Source: Microbulbifer sp. MKSA007 | Lineage (GTDB): Bacteria > Pseudomonadota > Gammaproteobacteria > Pseudomonadales > Cellvibrionaceae | Length of the DNA stretch: 64,000 nucleotides | Direction of reading: 5' to 3' | Assembly: GCA_032615215.1 (NCBI GenBank) | Contig: CP128433.1 | Location: 1,509,501 to 1,573,500 of the forward strand | Shown: positions 8,993 to 18,084 of the stretch, piece after piece | Layout: the number at the start of each line of letters is the position of its first letter | How positions within the stretch are numbered: position 1 is the first letter of the stretch | Notes under the pieces: generated by a model | Told to the model about the DNA's origin: nothing | Seen by the model: the letters and a program-made list of their open reading frames with translations, nothing else | The model's database searches: none | Program-made: the position numbers and the translations under genes

Positions 8993-9495
8993 TAGTTATC
9001 TAAAATTAAGTTGTTCTCTGGATTGTAGTAGCAGTAATCGTAGTCCAAGTTCTTGCGAAAACAGTAGGGGTCTATAGTATCAGTGTTCGACCACAACCCA
9101 AGGCCGTAGTAGTAAGCAAATTCCTGCTCGAGTTCAAACTCGCTGCCGCAATAGTATTCATAATTCCAGGCAGCTCCCCGTATTACCATTTCTTGATTGA
9201 TATTGTACCCATTCACATGCAGATACCCAGTTTCCCGACCATAGATGTCTTTCCCTGTAGATTCAAAATCAACTGAACCAAATGACAATAGGTCGCTTAG
9301 GGTTTGAGTGGCTTCGGGGCCGTACGTTTGGGTGCTGGGGTTGGTCTCAGGGGCATCAATGCAGTTCAAGCGTATTTTTACATACTCATTGTCGACGTAA
9401 CCGTGAACTGTATCGCCATCAATAACTTGATAGTTTGTTAGCGGAGCTGCCTGACTAGAAGTGGATAGGACCGCCATGATAAGTAATTTTTTCAT
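8992..9495 (-). CDS. Secreted thermonuclease (SNase) family protein
   Basis: A 167-residue staphylococcal-nuclease-like protein with a signal peptide (MKKLLIMAVLSTSSQA, start ATG at 9495, GAGG upstream). Family residues are visible: DGDTVHG, the RLNCIDAPET strand carrying the active-site Arg and Asp, and YGRETGYLHVNG. The C terminus is Tyr/Asn-rich. It should cut DNA or RNA in the periplasm or outside the cell. Its TAG stop is formed by the last base of the adjacent MITE plus flanking AT, so insertion may have shortened the original C terminus. Cysteines after residue 120 suggest disulfides. Confidence 0.85.
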   Translation of the reverse strand: MKKLLIMAVLSTSSQAAPLTNYQVIDGDTVHGYVDNEYVKIRLNCIDAPETNPSTQTYGPEATQTLSDLLSFGSVDFESTGKDIYGRETGYLHVNGYNINQEMVIRGAAWNYEYYCGSEFELEQEFAYYYGLGLWSNTDTIDPYCFRKNLDYDYCYYNPENNLILDN

Positions 9496-9869
9496 TATGT
9501 TTATCCTCGATAGAGTTACATGGCGCAGCATAGGTGTGGGTTGTTACGGGGCTATGTAGGAATGGTGATGGAAATATAAAGCTCTTAAATTTCTGATAAG
9601 GCGTTTTTTGATTTTTTGTTTTTGCTAAGAAGTGCATAGCGAAGGGGGTGACATTGGTTGGCAAATAACGTGGCTTTTTTGGCTGAATATACCTCGAGCT
9701 TAAAATATATTTGAATGAGATCGAGGGAGATGTGGTGGTTATAGAGAAAATTTTAATTCTAAAGTATGAATATCATGTGGGTTAAGTAAATATTATTTCA
9801 CTTTCTTTTTTCTACTAGGCATTATTATTTTGGTTGCATAACATAACGAAGCGTATTCAAGGAAGCTCT
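9496..9869. other. AT-rich intergenic region between divergent genes
   Basis: About 370 bases between the leftward nuclease gene and the rightward DUF885 gene. Strongly AT-rich, presumably holding both promoters. Nothing else identifiable. Confidence 0.5.
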
Positions 9870-11561
9870 ATGAAGAAGTTAAAATATGCCTGGGTTATTC
9901 TCTGTGTTTTTATTGGTTTGCCGGCTAAGGCTTATGATCAGGAATTTGATTATTTTATAGAGGTATCTAATGCTGAGCTGCTTAGGCGAGATCCTGAGTT
10001 GGCATTGATTCATCAAGTGCATGAAGAAATAGGGCTTTTATCACCTGGCATTACACCAATATCTCTACAGTATAAAGCTAAAACACTTGCGTTATATGTC
10101 AAAGTGCTGGCTAAGTTAAAGTCATTTGATAGACGGAAGTTGAGTGAGGTGCAGAAGGTTGATTATGACTATTATTTATGGTTTTTAAAGAATTACTTGT
10201 CGGTTGAGGGGCAGCCTCAATTTAGAGTTAATGCATTTACTGCGATTAGTGCTTGGTATGTCTTCCAGAGCTTTAATCTTGATGATGTTAGTGGTGTTGA
10301 AAACTATTTAGCACAAATGAAACGCTTGCCTTCATATTATTCTTCAATAAATAGTTGGCTGTCTGTTAGGGCACGATTGGGAATAATTGATGATAAAGAA
10401 ACAGTGATATGGGTTAGTGATACACTTGAATTTTGGAATGAAGTTCCTGAGCAAGACAACATCTATCTGTTATTTGAGTCAGCCGTAAATGAAATGGCCG
10501 TTTCTGACTTGCAAAAAGAAGAGTGGTTGCTCCAGTGTAAAGATATCTTAGCAAATCAGATAGCACCAGCCCGTGCAAAAGTATCTAGTAAGCTCTTGAA
10601 GTTGCTACCAAACGCACCCGAAAACCCTGGGTTTTCCCAGTACCCGGGAGGAAATGAATTTTACAATAGGCTGTTAAGTAGGTTTGTCGGTCTTCCACAA
10701 GATGCCCATGAAGCACATCAAATTGGGATTGCTGCTCTGAAAGATATTCACACTGAAATATATTCTGAGTTTGAATCACTTGGTTACGATGTCTCAAATG
10801 ATTTGCCGACGCTATATGAGATGGCTCGCCGGGATTCACCGCAAATTGCCAGGGAAGATGTTCTGAGTGTATTTAAGACGTTGTTAGATGAGGCAGCAGG
10901 GAAAAGTGCTGGTCTGTTTCCTGATTTTCAGTACCCTGAATTGGAGTTCATAGAATCGCTTGGCTATGGGTACCGTCAGGCTAGCGGAGGAGAAAGTGCA
11001 GTGATCTTTGTAGATACTTCTGTAGATACCACCTTATTGGAATTGCCCGGATTTGTTTACCATGAGGGAATACCTGGCCACCATGCGCAATTTTCATTTA
11101 CGGGTAATCTAGACCTGCCCCTATTTAGGAGTATTACCAATATTTCAGGTTTCTCTGAAGGTTGGGGGTTGTACGCAGAGCGTTTAGCCTTTGAGCAGGG
11201 TTGGCATGACAACAATCCGTATGGAAACTTAGGAAGATTACAAGCAGAGGCCCGCAGGGCAGCCCGCTTAGTGGTAGATACGGGTATAAATGCAAAAGGA
11301 TGGGATCTAACTGAGGCCGAAGAATATTTTTCTCAAGCTACAGGGCTGGTAGAGTGGGAGGTTTTTAAAGATCTTAATCGCTTTGTTTTTCATCCCGGCC
11401 AGGCAAGCTCATATCATATTGGTTTTACACATATTCTTCAGTTGCGTCAGAAAGAGCAGGAGAAGGTCAATTTTGATATCAAAGAATTTCATGGAAAAAT
11501 TTTGAAAAATGGCGTTATACCACTCAGCTTGCTATCCGATCAGTTTAGTGGTTCACAATAG
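9870..11561 (+). CDS. DUF885 family exported protein, predicted zinc peptidase
   Basis: A 563-residue secreted DUF885 protein. ATG at 9870 follows AAGGAA; the first 21 residues form a signal peptide ending GLPAKA without a lipobox cysteine, so it is probably periplasmic or extracellular rather than lipid-anchored. The metal-site motif YHEGIPGHHAQF is at about residue 398, followed by SEGWGLYAERLAFEQG. The C-terminal block with HIGFTHILQLR is also typical of the family. Activity is inferred to be peptide hydrolysis. AT-rich codon use sets it apart from the two other DUF885 genes here. It stands alone, followed by a weak hairpin. Confidence 0.85.
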   Translation: MKKLKYAWVILCVFIGLPAKAYDQEFDYFIEVSNAELLRRDPELALIHQVHEEIGLLSPGITPISLQYKAKTLALYVKVLAKLKSFDRRKLSEVQKVDYDYYLWFLKNYLSVEGQPQFRVNAFTAISAWYVFQSFNLDDVSGVENYLAQMKRLPSYYSSINSWLSVRARLGIIDDKETVIWVSDTLEFWNEVPEQDNIYLLFESAVNEMAVSDLQKEEWLLQCKDILANQIAPARAKVSSKLLKLLPNAPENPGFSQYPGGNEFYNRLLSRFVGLPQDAHEAHQIGIAALKDIHTEIYSEFESLGYDVSNDLPTLYEMARRDSPQIAREDVLSVFKTLLDEAAGKSAGLFPDFQYPELEFIESLGYGYRQASGGESAVIFVDTSVDTTLLELPGFVYHEGIPGHHAQFSFTGNLDLPLFRSITNISGFSEGWGLYAERLAFEQGWHDNNPYGNLGRLQAEARRAARLVVDTGINAKGWDLTEAEEYFSQATGLVEWEVFKDLNRFVFHPGQASSYHIGFTHILQLRQKEQEKVNFDIKEFHGKILKNGVIPLSLLSDQFSGSQ

Positions 11562-11582
11562 GTTCTATTAGTTTTATTTATG

Positions 11583-11610
11583 GTGAGGGGGCTTTATTGA
11601 GGTCCCTCGC
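11583..11610 (+). terminator. Possible terminator after the DUF885 gene
   Basis: Imperfect stem GTGAGGG/CCCTCGC with a 14-base loop, followed by a T-rich stretch. Weak but well placed. Confidence 0.4.
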
Positions 11611-11703
11611 TTACTATTTTATATCTCTTAAATGTCTCATATTAATACAGCATTGGCAGGTGTTACCATAGATAAAATTCTCAGTTTCCATCTCTGTCTT
11701 TTT

Positions 11704-11801
11704 TTGGTCTGCTAATATACTCATTTGCTTCAAATTCCAAATCTTCGCATAAAGCCCTAATGCGCTTGCGCACCTCCGGGAAGTATTTGGCAGTCAGCAT
11801 C
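11704..11801 (-). pseudogene. Remnant of a second tlyA (3' part)
   Basis: This 98-base stretch is roughly 80 percent identical to the 3' part of the tlyA gene at 13873-13971, on the same strand. Translated on the minus strand it gives TAKYFPEVRKRIRALCEDLE, matching DAKYYPEVHERITALCEDLG of the full gene. No start, no methyltransferase core and no complete frame remain, so it is a decayed duplicate. The pirin and LysR genes lie between the two copies. The rest of 11562-11934 holds nothing else recognisable. Confidence 0.8.
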
Positions 11802-11934
11802 CGTAAAATAGAACTTTATTTGGTTTTGATTTAGGCGCCTTCATCAAAGCGGATAAAGCTCACATTCTAACTAATGGTAGAGTTGTTGCTTGGCCAGTCA
11901 TATAGTTCAGATTGATATTTCTGTAACTGAGGAT

Positions 11935-12624
11935 CTAGTTGTTATGGCTCACAAGAAGCAAGTGCAGCGCCGCCGTACTGGTGAGAGTTAAGTTATCCCC
12001 TCGGATTAAGTCGCCCTCCTTCACCTGCTCTGTGGTGTATCCTGAGGTTACTTTTGCACTTCCACTAATCACATAGATTAAGTGAGTTTCATTTAAAGAT
12101 AATTGTTCACCTGTTTTTAAGTGTGCAATGTCCATTAAAGTGCTGCTATCAAAAGTACTGCCTTTCTCGTCAATACCTCCATAAATACGAGTGGCGCCAT
12201 CTAATGCCGGTTTGTAGGTTTTATACCCCGCAGGCTGGCCAGCTTTCTCTGGTAGCGCCCAGATTTGTAGCATTCTGTTTTGTTGTCTGTCTGGATTAAT
12301 TTCATTGTGAGAGAAGCCCTCTCCCCCTGCACGTTGTACCTGAACTTCACCTGCGGCTAAATCCTTGCCGTGTTCTAAAGATCCCTCATGGCTGACCCGA
12401 CCCTCGACAATGATAGAGATAACATCGATTTCACTGTGCGGATGCATACCCGAAGAGCCCTGGGGTAAATAGCGTGCATCAGCTAAATACACCATGTTGC
12501 CCAGTCCTTCAAAAGCCTCTGCTTTTTTGCGAGCACCAAATACGCGGCTATCAGTCACCAGTCGATGTTCAGTAATACCTGCGAAGCCGCCTAACTCCAG
12601 TGTGTCTCGGGCTAAAATTTCCAT
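11935..12624 (-). CDS. Pirin family protein
   Basis: A 229-residue bicupin of the pirin/YhhW type. The metal-binding motif GMHPHSEIDVISIIVEGRVS (residues about 59-78), with the two histidines of the N-terminal cupin, and the later SHNEIN and QIWALPE blocks fit quercetinase-like pirins. The family oxidises quercetin-type flavonols in some members; the physiological substrate here is unknown. ATG at 12624 has CGGAG upstream. It is transcribed divergently from a LysR regulator, a very common pirin arrangement, suggesting that the LysR protein controls it. Confidence 0.9.
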   Translation of the reverse strand: MEILARDTLELGGFAGITEHRLVTDSRVFGARKKAEAFEGLGNMVYLADARYLPQGSSGMHPHSEIDVISIIVEGRVSHEGSLEHGKDLAAGEVQVQRAGGEGFSHNEINPDRQQNRMLQIWALPEKAGQPAGYKTYKPALDGATRIYGGIDEKGSTFDSSTLMDIAHLKTGEQLSLNETHLIYVISGSAKVTSGYTTEQVKEGDLIRGDNLTLTSTAALHLLLVSHNN

Positions 12625-12760
12625 TTTTTTCTCCGGGTGGTTTGTCTGTTGCTGTAGTCGATGGAGTCATTCTAGATATCCCTTTTTGTTTGATATATGG
12701 TTATTTTTCGTAATCATTATTCCATTTTTAACAACAATAAAGCTTTGCAGGTTTCATAGG
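12625..12760. promoter_or_regulatory. Divergent promoter region of pirin and LysR genes
   Basis: This 136-base AT-rich gap lies between start codons of opposite genes and must hold both promoters and the LysR binding site. No specific T-N11-A operator could be singled out with confidence. Confidence 0.45.
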
Positions 12761-13663
12761 ATGGGCCGTAACGTTGATTTGAACGACATGCTGCTTTTTA
12801 TGGCAGTAGTGGATGCAGGTAGTTTTACCTCAGCTGCGGAACGGCATAATTTGCCTAAGGCAAATCTCAGCCGGAAAATTGCCAAGCTGGAACATGCTCT
12901 AGGAGTCACTCTGCTAGAGCGAACCACCCGCACACAAAGCTTGACCGAAGCCGGCAGTACCTACTTGCAACATTGCCGTCGAATACAGCATGAAGTCGAT
13001 CTAGCAGAAAGCAAAGTCGGCAGTTTAGTGAGCAAGGCGTGCGGTAAGCTGCGGGTGGGCGTCTCTGTTGGTGTAGGCCATGCGATATTGAAAGATGTGC
13101 TGGGTGAGTTTCTACAGGCCCACCCTGATATTGAATTGGAGTTAACTCTATCTAACAAAAGAGTGGATTTGATTGAGGAGGGCTACGATCTGGTTATCCG
13201 TGTGGGAGAGTTGGTTGATTCTCGATTGATAGCCAAGAAATTAGGGAAAATTCGGCGCCGTTTATACACTAGCCCAAATTACATAGAGCGTCAGAATCTG
13301 AATGCCGAGTTAGAATCTTTGGCCGATTGCGAGTTTCTAATTATGAGCAGTGCACAGTATGGCGGCAGGTTGAATTTAACGAATGGAACTGATGTTCGAG
13401 AGATAATGATCGAGCCGAGAGTGAGAGTCGATGACTTCTTGATGCTAAAGCAGATGCTGGTTGATGGTTGTGGAATCGCAATTCTCCCCGACTATATGTG
13501 CCAACAAGAAGTAGCTGCGGATTTATTGGTGCCAGTATTTCCTGAGTGGGAGATGCCACCGGTGGATCTGTATGCGCTCTACCCACAACATCGACAAAAA
13601 TTGCCAAAGGTGAGCTCTTTTTTGGCCTTTGTTCAGCAGGTGTGTATGAATCGACTGGGCTGA
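12761..13663 (+). CDS. LysR family transcriptional regulator
   Basis: A 300-residue LysR regulator of the usual length. The N-terminal winged helix-turn-helix is clear (LLFMAVVDAGSFTSAAERHN, then LSRKIAKLEHALGVTLLERT). The substrate-binding domain follows from about residue 90 and ends with the usual PKVSSFLAFVQQV motif. ATG at 12761 was chosen because it begins the HTH at the normal distance and has AGG upstream; the frame is open further left but overlaps the pirin gene. It probably regulates the divergent pirin gene and itself; the effector is unknown. Confidence 0.9.
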   Translation: MGRNVDLNDMLLFMAVVDAGSFTSAAERHNLPKANLSRKIAKLEHALGVTLLERTTRTQSLTEAGSTYLQHCRRIQHEVDLAESKVGSLVSKACGKLRVGVSVGVGHAILKDVLGEFLQAHPDIELELTLSNKRVDLIEEGYDLVIRVGELVDSRLIAKKLGKIRRRLYTSPNYIERQNLNAELESLADCEFLIMSSAQYGGRLNLTNGTDVREIMIEPRVRVDDFLMLKQMLVDGCGIAILPDYMCQQEVAADLLVPVFPEWEMPPVDLYALYPQHRQKLPKVSSFLAFVQQVCMNRLG

Positions 13664-13813
13664 ACGCGTTAAAAAACCTTTTCAAGATGCATATCAAGCT
13701 AACTAAATATGTATTTAAATATTAACTCGGTAGATAGCCCTTATTCGTTAGGGCTATCGAAACTTTAGCAAAGGTTTTTTCTGTAAGGTTTAATTCACCT
13801 GAAGAAATTCAGG

Positions 13814-14574
13814 TTAGCGTGGATACCGAGTGGCCCAAAGTAAAAACTCCCGGTTGCCATCGCCGCCCTTTATTGGACTGTCAATATACTCTTTCACCTC
13901 AAGTCCCAAGTCTTCGCATAAGGCAGTGATGCGCTCGTGCACCTCCGGGTAGTATTTGGCATCACGCACCAGACCACCCTTGCCAATCCCCTCCGGGCCC
14001 ACTTCAAATTGCGGTTTAACCAGACTTAAGAGTTGTCCCGAAGGTTTAAGCAAGGCCGGTAACTGCGGCAGAATGAGTGCTTGGGAAATAAAAGAGACAT
14101 CCATAACGATGGCATCAAAACCTGCGTCTCCGTGGGGGGCGATTTGGGAGGCTTCCAGGTGGCGTGCATTTACCCCTTCAAATAGGTACATACGGGGGTC
14201 ATCCAGTAACTTCTGCGCCAACTGATCTCGCCCAACATCAACACCGACAACTGATGCTGCTCCCCGTTGAAGTAGGCAGTCGCTAAAACCGCCAGTAGAG
14301 CAGCCAACATCCAGTGCGTGCCACCCAGAGGGGTTTAGTCCTGTCTGGTCGAGGATGGCGGCCAATTTCAGGCCCGCTCGGGAAACATACTGGTCTTCCG
14401 GTAGGGGGTGACTTCAAGGGCGCAATCTTCCGGAATGCTCTGCCCGGCTTTGCGCGCGGGCTGGAGGGTACCGCCATCGGATACCATGACCCTTCCGGCA
14501 TCAATCAGTTTCTTTGCATGGGTGCGGGAGTTTGCCAGCTCTCTCTGTACAAGCAGTTGATCCAATCGGGTCAT
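13814..14574 (-). pseudogene. tlyA: TlyA family rRNA methyltransferase, frameshifted
   Basis: Two adjacent minus-strand frames together make a complete TlyA. The 5' part (14574-14368) holds an S4 RNA-binding domain, TRLDQLLVQRELANSRTHAK. The 3' part holds the SAM-binding methyltransferase core, ALDVGCSTGGFSDCLLQRGA, then VMDVSFIS and LVKPQFEVG. They are joined out of frame at a run of five G on the plus strand (14404-14408). Adding one base gives LEVTPLPEDQYVSRAG, which reads smoothly into the core and yields a 253-residue protein of normal length. It would 2'-O-methylate cytidines in rRNA. Either a recent inactivating deletion or a sequencing error; I favour error because the same pattern recurs. 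Confidence 0.9.
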
Positions 14575-14700
14575 GTTTCGCGGTGCAATCCTGTTTACAT
14601 AATTGAGAATACAGGGCCCATGCTAACCTCTGGCTCCAGCAGGTAGAAGTGCGGCTCCGCAAATTGTGGGACTAATCTTTAGTAAGGAGGATGTTAGCTG

Positions 14701-16176
14701 ATGGCAAAAAGCGTTCTGGATAAGTTCAAAATTCGCAAGGGAAAGGTCTTTGAGGCGCCACTTGAGGGCGCCTTTGGGCGCCTGGTTACTCCCTTTGAAG
14801 AATTTATCCATCGCCAAAGCAGCAGTGGTATTTTGTTGATGCTATCTGCTCTGGCGGCGTTGGTTATTGCCAACTCCCCTTTGCAGGAGGCATACAAGCA
14901 CCTGTTGCATATGCCCATCAGCCTCAGCGCTGGAAACTGGGAATTCTCTCTCTCCTTACACCACTGGATCAACGATGGCTTGATGGCGATCTTTTTCTTT
15001 CTGGTGGGATTGGAATTAAAGCGCGAATTTATGGTGGGAGAGCTGTCCGACCTTCGCCAGGCTGTACTTCCGGTGATGGCGGCAGTTGGCGGAATGGTGG
15101 TGCCGGCACTTATTTACGCTTCTTTTAATGCGGATAGTGGCGCAGAACGCGGCTGGGGCATTCCCATGGCCACGGATATAGCATTCGCTGTCGGCTGTAT
15201 TGCCCTTTTGGGGAATCGGGTGCCTCGTGCGGTAGTTACTTTCCTGGTTGCGTTAGCCATTGTGGATGACTTGGGCGCAATTTTAGTGATTGCAATCTGG
15301 TATACCGAACAGGTGAATATCACCGCGCTGATTGCGGCGGGTTGCCTGGTAGTGATTATGTGGCTGCTAAAAGCGGCGGGGGTTCGCAGTTCTCCGGCCT
15401 ATGTATTTGTCGGTGTGCTGCTCTGGTATGAGTTCTACCTGGCGGGGGTACATGCGACTATTGCGGGGGTGATTACGGCAATGGCACTGCCGGCCAAACC
15501 CAAATATGACCCGGTGGCCTTTAGTACCTTTGTAAAGGATATTATTCGCAGCTTTGACCGCTGTTTCCGTCCAGGCGATAAGATTATTGCTAACGATGCG
15601 TTGCGCGCCCGAGTGATGGCGCTGGGAAATGGCGTCAACCTGGCGCAATCGCCGCTACAGCGTATGGAAACCCGCCTGCACACACCGGTGGGTTTCGTAA
15701 TAATCCCTATTTTTGCATTGGCTAACGCCGGTATTCCCTTTAGTAGTTTTACCAGTTCTTCGGCGGTGATAAACCCTGTCACCCTTGGGGTCATTTCCGG
15801 CTTGGTTGTGGGCAAGCTGGTGGGTATCGTTGGCGCCACCTGGATTGGCTGGAAGCTTGGCTGGGGCAAGTTGCCTAAGTCCGCCAATTTCCAACATATT
15901 GTCGGTGTTGCACTCCTTGGCGGGATTGGCTTCACTATGTCGATCTTCATTGCCGAGCTGGCCTTTAGCTCTGAATATGAGCTGTTGATCCAAGCTAAAG
16001 CGGGTATCCTACTGGCATCAGTAATTGCTGGAGTGGCGGGGTTCCTGGTATTGCGCAAAGCTCCGGTGGCCGATGAGTTTGAAGTTCATGGGGAGGGGGA
16101 GCCCCTGGATGAAGGTGGCAGCGATAGCCTTGGGGAAGGGGAGGACGTAGAACAGCAGCCCAGCCGCCAGGGTTAA
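14701..16176 (+). CDS. nhaA: Na+/H+ antiporter NhaA
   Basis: Exchanges sodium for protons across the inner membrane, for salt and alkaline pH tolerance. The 491-residue protein is longer than the Escherichia coli enzyme (388) because of an N-terminal extension of about 30 residues and an acidic C-terminal tail rich in E, D and G. About twelve hydrophobic segments are present. Key residues are visible: MATDIAFAVG (the first ion-binding Asp region), AIVDDLGAI (the Asp-Asp ion site) and GIGFTMSIFIAELAF near the C-terminal helices. A strong AAGGAGG site precedes ATG 14701. Single-gene unit, divergent from tlyA. Confidence 0.95.
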   Translation: MAKSVLDKFKIRKGKVFEAPLEGAFGRLVTPFEEFIHRQSSSGILLMLSALAALVIANSPLQEAYKHLLHMPISLSAGNWEFSLSLHHWINDGLMAIFFFLVGLELKREFMVGELSDLRQAVLPVMAAVGGMVVPALIYASFNADSGAERGWGIPMATDIAFAVGCIALLGNRVPRAVVTFLVALAIVDDLGAILVIAIWYTEQVNITALIAAGCLVVIMWLLKAAGVRSSPAYVFVGVLLWYEFYLAGVHATIAGVITAMALPAKPKYDPVAFSTFVKDIIRSFDRCFRPGDKIIANDALRARVMALGNGVNLAQSPLQRMETRLHTPVGFVIIPIFALANAGIPFSSFTSSSAVINPVTLGVISGLVVGKLVGIVGATWIGWKLGWGKLPKSANFQHIVGVALLGGIGFTMSIFIAELAFSSEYELLIQAKAGILLASVIAGVAGFLVLRKAPVADEFEVHGEGEPLDEGGSDSLGEGEDVEQQPSRQG

Positions 16177-16279
16177 GTTGTTTTAGCGTTCCTGATGTCA
16201 CTGCGTCTCGGTCCTGGAGGGGCCTGATTCCATAAGTTTCCAGCTCCCATTGTTAATGTACGTGAGAGAAATAAGAATT

Positions 16280-17656
16280 ATGTATTTGAGAACACTGGCA
16301 CAGGCGCTACCAGTGCTGGCTATTTCCCTTCTGCTCGGGGCTTGTGATGGCCAAACTACAGCTAATAAAAAAGCCGATTCTGAAGTCGGGGTTGATAATC
16401 AATCGACTACAACCAATCCCAAGTCCGATAATGGAGTTAGTGCGATGGATAGTCTGGCCCAGGCTTATGTCCTTCTAGTACTTGAACTGGGAAATCATGA
16501 CGACAGCTATGTCGATGCCTATTACGGTCCGGCTGAATTGCGTGAAACTGCCACCAAGAGTAAGGTGAGCGCTGCAGATATCGCCCGGCGTGGTGAGTCT
16601 TTACTGGCAGAGCTGCCAGCGGTAATCGACGGCGATGGGTCTATCGAAAACCTGCGCATGCATTACCTGAAGACACAGTTGCGGGCCCTGGTGTTCCATG
16701 CTCGTAGTCTGGCAGGAGAGAGCCCGAGAAGCTTCACCAATGAAGCTCGAACCCTCTACGACACCGAGCCCCCGCAGCAGGATTTGGAAAGTTTTGAACC
16801 CATGCTGGAGGAGTTGGAAGCATTACTCCCAGGTGAGCAGCCCTTGAGTGAGAGGGTAGCCAGCTTCCGCAAAGCTTATGAAATTCCTGCCGATCGCCTT
16901 CAGGCCGTATTTGATGCCGCCATTAAAGAATGCCGCGCGCGCACTAAGCAGTATGTTTCACTCCCAGCGGATGAGAGTTTTGTTCTGGAGTATGTCAGCG
17001 ACAAACCCTGGAGTGGCTACAACTGGTATAAGGGGCGTTCGCACAGTCTTATACAGGTGAACAATGGCCTGCCAATTACGATAGATAGGGCTATTGACCT
17101 GGGCTGTCACGAAGGGTATCCGGGGCATCACACCTATAACGCGCTGTTGGAGCAAACTCTGGTCAAGGAACGGGGTTGGGCAGAGTACAGCGTTTACCCG
17201 CTTTTCAGTCCACAGTCACTGATTGCCGAGGGAAGTGCAAACTACGGGATAGAGCTGACTTTCCCTGGTGAGGAGAAAACCCGTTTTGAAATGGAGGTTC
17301 TCTACCCCTTAGCTGGCCTGGATCCGAAAACAGCGGAAAAGTATGAGCAGGTAATGGCCCTGGTAGATAAGTTGGGTTTTGCCGGCAATGAGATTGCCCG
17401 CCAGTATATCGACGGGGAAATTGAGGGCGCGCAGGTACCTGCGTTGTTTGAGAAATATACCTTGATGAGCCCCGCCAAGGCGGCACAGCGGAAGGATTTT
17501 GTAGATGCCTACGGCGCCTACGTAATTAATTACAATTGGGGTAAGACACTGGTTGCTGATTATGTAGAGCAGGGCAGTCAAAATAATGAAGAGCGCTGGC
17601 AGCGCTTTACCCGTTTATTATCCTCGCCGCGCCTGCCGTCATCCCTGGATTGGTAA
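16280..17656 (+). CDS. DUF885-type lipoprotein, predicted zinc peptidase
   Basis: A 458-residue lipoprotein. The start at ATG 16280 gives MYLRTLAQALPVLAISLLLG followed by AC, a good lipobox, with GAGAGA upstream; an earlier start at 16250 would only lengthen the n-region. The zinc-site-like motif GCHEGYPGHHTYN lies at about residue 277, with LIAEGSANYGIEL downstream supplying the expected glutamate. It is shorter and divergent from the two other DUF885-type proteins in the window. It is expected to be a peptidase on the periplasmic side. The YjbR gene starts two bases after its stop, so the two are cotranscribed. Confidence 0.8.
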   Translation: MYLRTLAQALPVLAISLLLGACDGQTTANKKADSEVGVDNQSTTTNPKSDNGVSAMDSLAQAYVLLVLELGNHDDSYVDAYYGPAELRETATKSKVSAADIARRGESLLAELPAVIDGDGSIENLRMHYLKTQLRALVFHARSLAGESPRSFTNEARTLYDTEPPQQDLESFEPMLEELEALLPGEQPLSERVASFRKAYEIPADRLQAVFDAAIKECRARTKQYVSLPADESFVLEYVSDKPWSGYNWYKGRSHSLIQVNNGLPITIDRAIDLGCHEGYPGHHTYNALLEQTLVKERGWAEYSVYPLFSPQSLIAEGSANYGIELTFPGEEKTRFEMEVLYPLAGLDPKTAEKYEQVMALVDKLGFAGNEIARQYIDGEIEGAQVPALFEKYTLMSPAKAAQRKDFVDAYGAYVINYNWGKTLVADYVEQGSQNNEERWQRFTRLLSSPRLPSSLDW

Positions 17657-17658
17657 TC

Positions 17659-18039
17659 ATGCAAAAAGGCACTTTGAGAGAGTATTTACTATCGCGACCG
17701 GAAGCTATCGAGGATTTTCCTTTTGGCCCGGATGTGGCGGTATTTAAGATTAAGGGGCGTATGTTTGCTACCTTAAGCTGTTACCGCGGGGTGGACGCTA
17801 GTAATCTCAAGTGCGATCCCGATGAAGCCCAGGCGTTAAGGGACATCTTTTCCGGTGTTATCCCGGGTTACCATATGAACAAGAAACACTGGAATACGGT
17901 GTTGTTGGATGGCACAGTGCCCGATTATGAGATTGAGCGAATGGTAGATCGCTCATATGGCCTGGTGGTTAAGGGGCTTCGCAAGCTTGAGCGGGATTCC
18001 CTGGAACTGGCCTATGGAGCGGAGCTGCTCTACCGCTAG
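17659..18039 (+). CDS. MmcQ/YjbR family protein
   Basis: A 126-residue protein of the MmcQ/YjbR (CyaY-like fold) family. Visible family features are DFPFGPDVAVFKIKGRMFAT near the N terminus, SNLKCDP in the middle, and GYHMNKKHWNTVLLDGTVPD. Members have been proposed to bind DNA, but the function is not established. ATG at 17659 lies two bases after the stop of the upstream lipoprotein gene, with the ribosome binding site inside that gene, so they form an operon. Confidence 0.85.
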   Translation: MQKGTLREYLLSRPEAIEDFPFGPDVAVFKIKGRMFATLSCYRGVDASNLKCDPDEAQALRDIFSGVIPGYHMNKKHWNTVLLDGTVPDYEIERMVDRSYGLVVKGLRKLERDSLELAYGAELLYR

Positions 18040-18084
18040 AGGCCCCTGAGAATAGAAATACCCAGATTTAGTCTAGGAGAGGAT

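Noticed and set aside
15435..16058. Open frame of 207 codons opposite nhaA
   Set aside because: Antisense of transmembrane codons, which often leaves long open frames; no supporting signal.
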